A stretch of DNA of 64,000 nucleotides from Amorphochlora amoebiformis (lineage: Eukaryota; Cercozoa; Chlorarachniophyceae). The stretch covers positions 124,001 through 188,000 of the forward strand of contig BAAHQB010000082.1 of the NCBI GenBank assembly GCA_054601695.1, given 5' to 3'. Position numbers and translations under genes: made by a program. Shown here one piece after another: positions 50,389 through 64,000 of this stretch. Below the pieces are notes generated by a model. The model saw nothing but the letters and a program-made list of their open reading frames with translations, had not been told where the DNA came from and searched no databases. Position 1 is the first letter of the stretch, and every line of letters starts with the position of its first letter.

Positions 50389-50569
50389 GTATATATATAT
50401 ATACATAAATATATGTATATAATATATATATAAATATGTTGTATGTGTGATATATAGATATAGATAAATAGATATATAATTTGTTCAGACAATGAATAAG
50501 ATGAGAGCTCTAGGGAAAGCGATCCAGTCGGCCCAGCGGATGGTGCGAAAGAGAAAGAACCGCGCGTAG
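44000..50569 (+). CDS. trpE: Anthranilate synthase component I (chorismate-binding subunit), complete, 520 residues, 11 exons
   Basis: Converts chorismate to anthranilate, with ammonia from a partner glutamine amidotransferase, as the first step of tryptophan synthesis. Exons: 44000-44149, 44231-44872, 44937-45179, 45617-45672, 46367-46435, 46567-46618, 47109-47164, 47924-47969, 49013-49108, 49676-49747, 50489-50569 (TAG stop). They join in phase to 521 codons. Motifs: FLFES at residues 59-63 (the inhibitor-site LLES region) with [17 protein letters not shown] near 326-333 (Ala in PIAGT marks anthranilate synthase rather than the aminodeoxychorismate enzyme), DLGRND at 362-367, GTVSGAPK at 420-427, [10 protein letters not shown], and [17 protein letters not shown] near the end. 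No glutaminase domain is fused. There is no N-terminal targeting extension: an in-frame TAA lies 31 codon positions or less upstream of the ATG. The first acceptor base of exon 7 could be three bases later. The first two introns are 81 and 64 nt, the others mostly AT-expanded. Confidence 0.96.
46233..46288. repeat. Tandem repeat in anthranilate synthase intron 4
   Basis: Unit ACACACACTACATAT, about four copies with one or two changes. Confidence 0.7.
47970..49012 (+). other. Intron 8 of the anthranilate synthase gene with an approximately 450-bp non-repetitive block
   Basis: Inside this intron, bases about 48238-48690 are of mixed composition, unlike the (AT)n on both sides. No open frame with splice sites is in phase with the flanking exons, which join directly and conserve the family sequence. 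It may be an old mobile element copy or a non-coding gene; I could not recognise terminal repeats or pol III boxes. Confidence 0.4.
49909..50290 (+). mobile_element. Short tRNA-like interspersed element, copy C (anthranilate synthase intron 10)
   Basis: 382 bp starting GGTTAGCGCA and ending TTTAACAA, inside an AT-rich intron. It shares GAAGTCCGTT with copy B and most of its middle (ACATGGCGTGATGTCATG, then GATCTCCA repeats) with copy A in the other orientation. Box A is degraded. Confidence 0.7.
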
Positions 50570-51189
50570 AAACAAGAAATAACGAGGGCGCTCATCAGAC
50601 TGAGGCCTGGGATGCACTCTCATTAGACTTCCGCACTGTGGCATTTGCTCCGACAATTTTTTAAGTTGATATCACGGGTTTCCTCGTACCATTAATTTGA
50701 AGTATTGTAACTGCAAGCTGGAAAAATACTGACTCGTGTGATCGTGAGATTTGGATCCCGTTGATACCAATGACAAGGGTGATACTCTAGGATACAAAGA
50801 TGTGTGTCTGCCGAGTCGATAATCAGAGTACCCGGTGTGAAGATATATCTAGTATATAGTCAGTGACTAGAGTGAGTTATACTACGTGTAATCGTTTAAT
50901 TATGATTAACTGCTACAGAGCGCAATAATATTAATCGTACTAAGTTTTAACTAGATAGTAATGATTCAGGCTACATCTACTCTAGATCTAGTAGATAATT
51001 AATTTAAGCTGGAGGACCTAGGTGATGATACTCACTGATATATATACGCAGTTACTGACGTGTGGCAGATACCGTATGGCTATGTAGTTTAGCCTAGTAG
51101 TACACATTTCTAGATGTCACAGTAAGCCGCAAGTTCAAGTGATCACTGGCACCGGCCAATCAGCTTGGAGATGGGCCGCAATTAAGTTG
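50570..51189. other. Gap between the convergent anthranilate synthase and SMYD-like genes, no gene recognised
   Basis: About 620 bp of mixed-composition sequence with few microsatellites. I see no reading frame with splice signals, no tRNA and no clear polyadenylation signal. It must hold the 3' ends of two transcripts coming from both sides. Confidence 0.6.
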
Positions 51190-63572
<12,383 letters not shown>

Positions 63573-63662
63573 CTGTAAATACATGTGTTATATATATACA
63601 TACATGTATACGTGTGCATATATGTATATATGTATATATATATACACATGTATATATATATA

Positions 63663-63718
<56 letters not shown>

Positions 63719-63814
63719 ATTTATTGCATGTGTTGGTGCACACACACATTAACATATATATATATATACACACATATATATATACATATATATATTTTAT
63801 ATATATATATATAT

Positions 63815-63894
<80 letters not shown>

Positions 63895-64000
63895 TGTGTA
63901 GATCAGCCACATTTGGAGTTGGATATGTGTAATTGTGTATATGTTGTATATGTGTTACATATGTGTATACATGTGTAAGTGATTTATACATGCCTATATT

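Overview
The window is nuclear DNA of a eukaryote. It has five protein-coding genes split by GT-AG introns, long AT-dinucleotide microsatellites that fill most introns, and many degenerate TTAGGG/CCCTAA (vertebrate-type telomere motif) stretches. A complete, apparently cytosolic anthranilate synthase subunit (a tryptophan-synthesis enzyme that animals lack) sits beside an APH-1-like gamma-secretase subunit, an ABCA transporter, a SMYD-like SET protein and a SAM-domain protein. This points to a free-living protist or alga rather than an animal, but the lineage cannot be fixed from the sequence. Most open frames in the AT repeats are Tyr-Ile repeats of no meaning. The genes were found by reading the GC-richer islands on both strands and joining them by splice sites, phase and family motifs.

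Layout: (1) about 194-36571, minus strand: an ABCA-type ABC transporter read as 57 exons (1,048 codons), running off the left edge inside its second extracellular loop. Mean exon size is about 55 nt. (2) 36744-37456, plus strand: a small SAM-domain protein with an N-terminal MGSKFSKK myristoylation-like motif, head to head with the transporter (172 bp apart). (3) 38543-43700, minus strand: a complete 243-residue APH-1-like protein in 8 exons. (4) 44000-50569, plus strand: complete anthranilate synthase component I, 520 residues in 11 exons, head to head with APH-1 across a 299-bp region with two CACGTG boxes. (5) 51190-63572, minus strand: the SET-to-C-terminus part of a SMYD-like protein (18 exons, 364 residues), with its 5' end beyond the right edge.

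The genes do not form a pathway. The common theme is genome architecture. The unexpanded introns are about 57-125 nt (all four of the SAM gene, the first two of the anthranilate synthase gene and several in the transporter). The others are inflated to hundreds or thousands of bases by (AT)n, with (CG)n, (ATT)n, purine/pyrimidine tracts, telomere-like repeats and three copies of a short tRNA-like/inverted-terminus element. The most unusual signal is that exon edges, and one whole exon, recur as nearby direct duplicates next to (AT)n tracts, at least eight times. Some introns are also made of, or end in, telomere-like repeats that supply the splice sites.

All gene models were made by eye. Exon joins were checked by phase and length, not by transcript data or database search.
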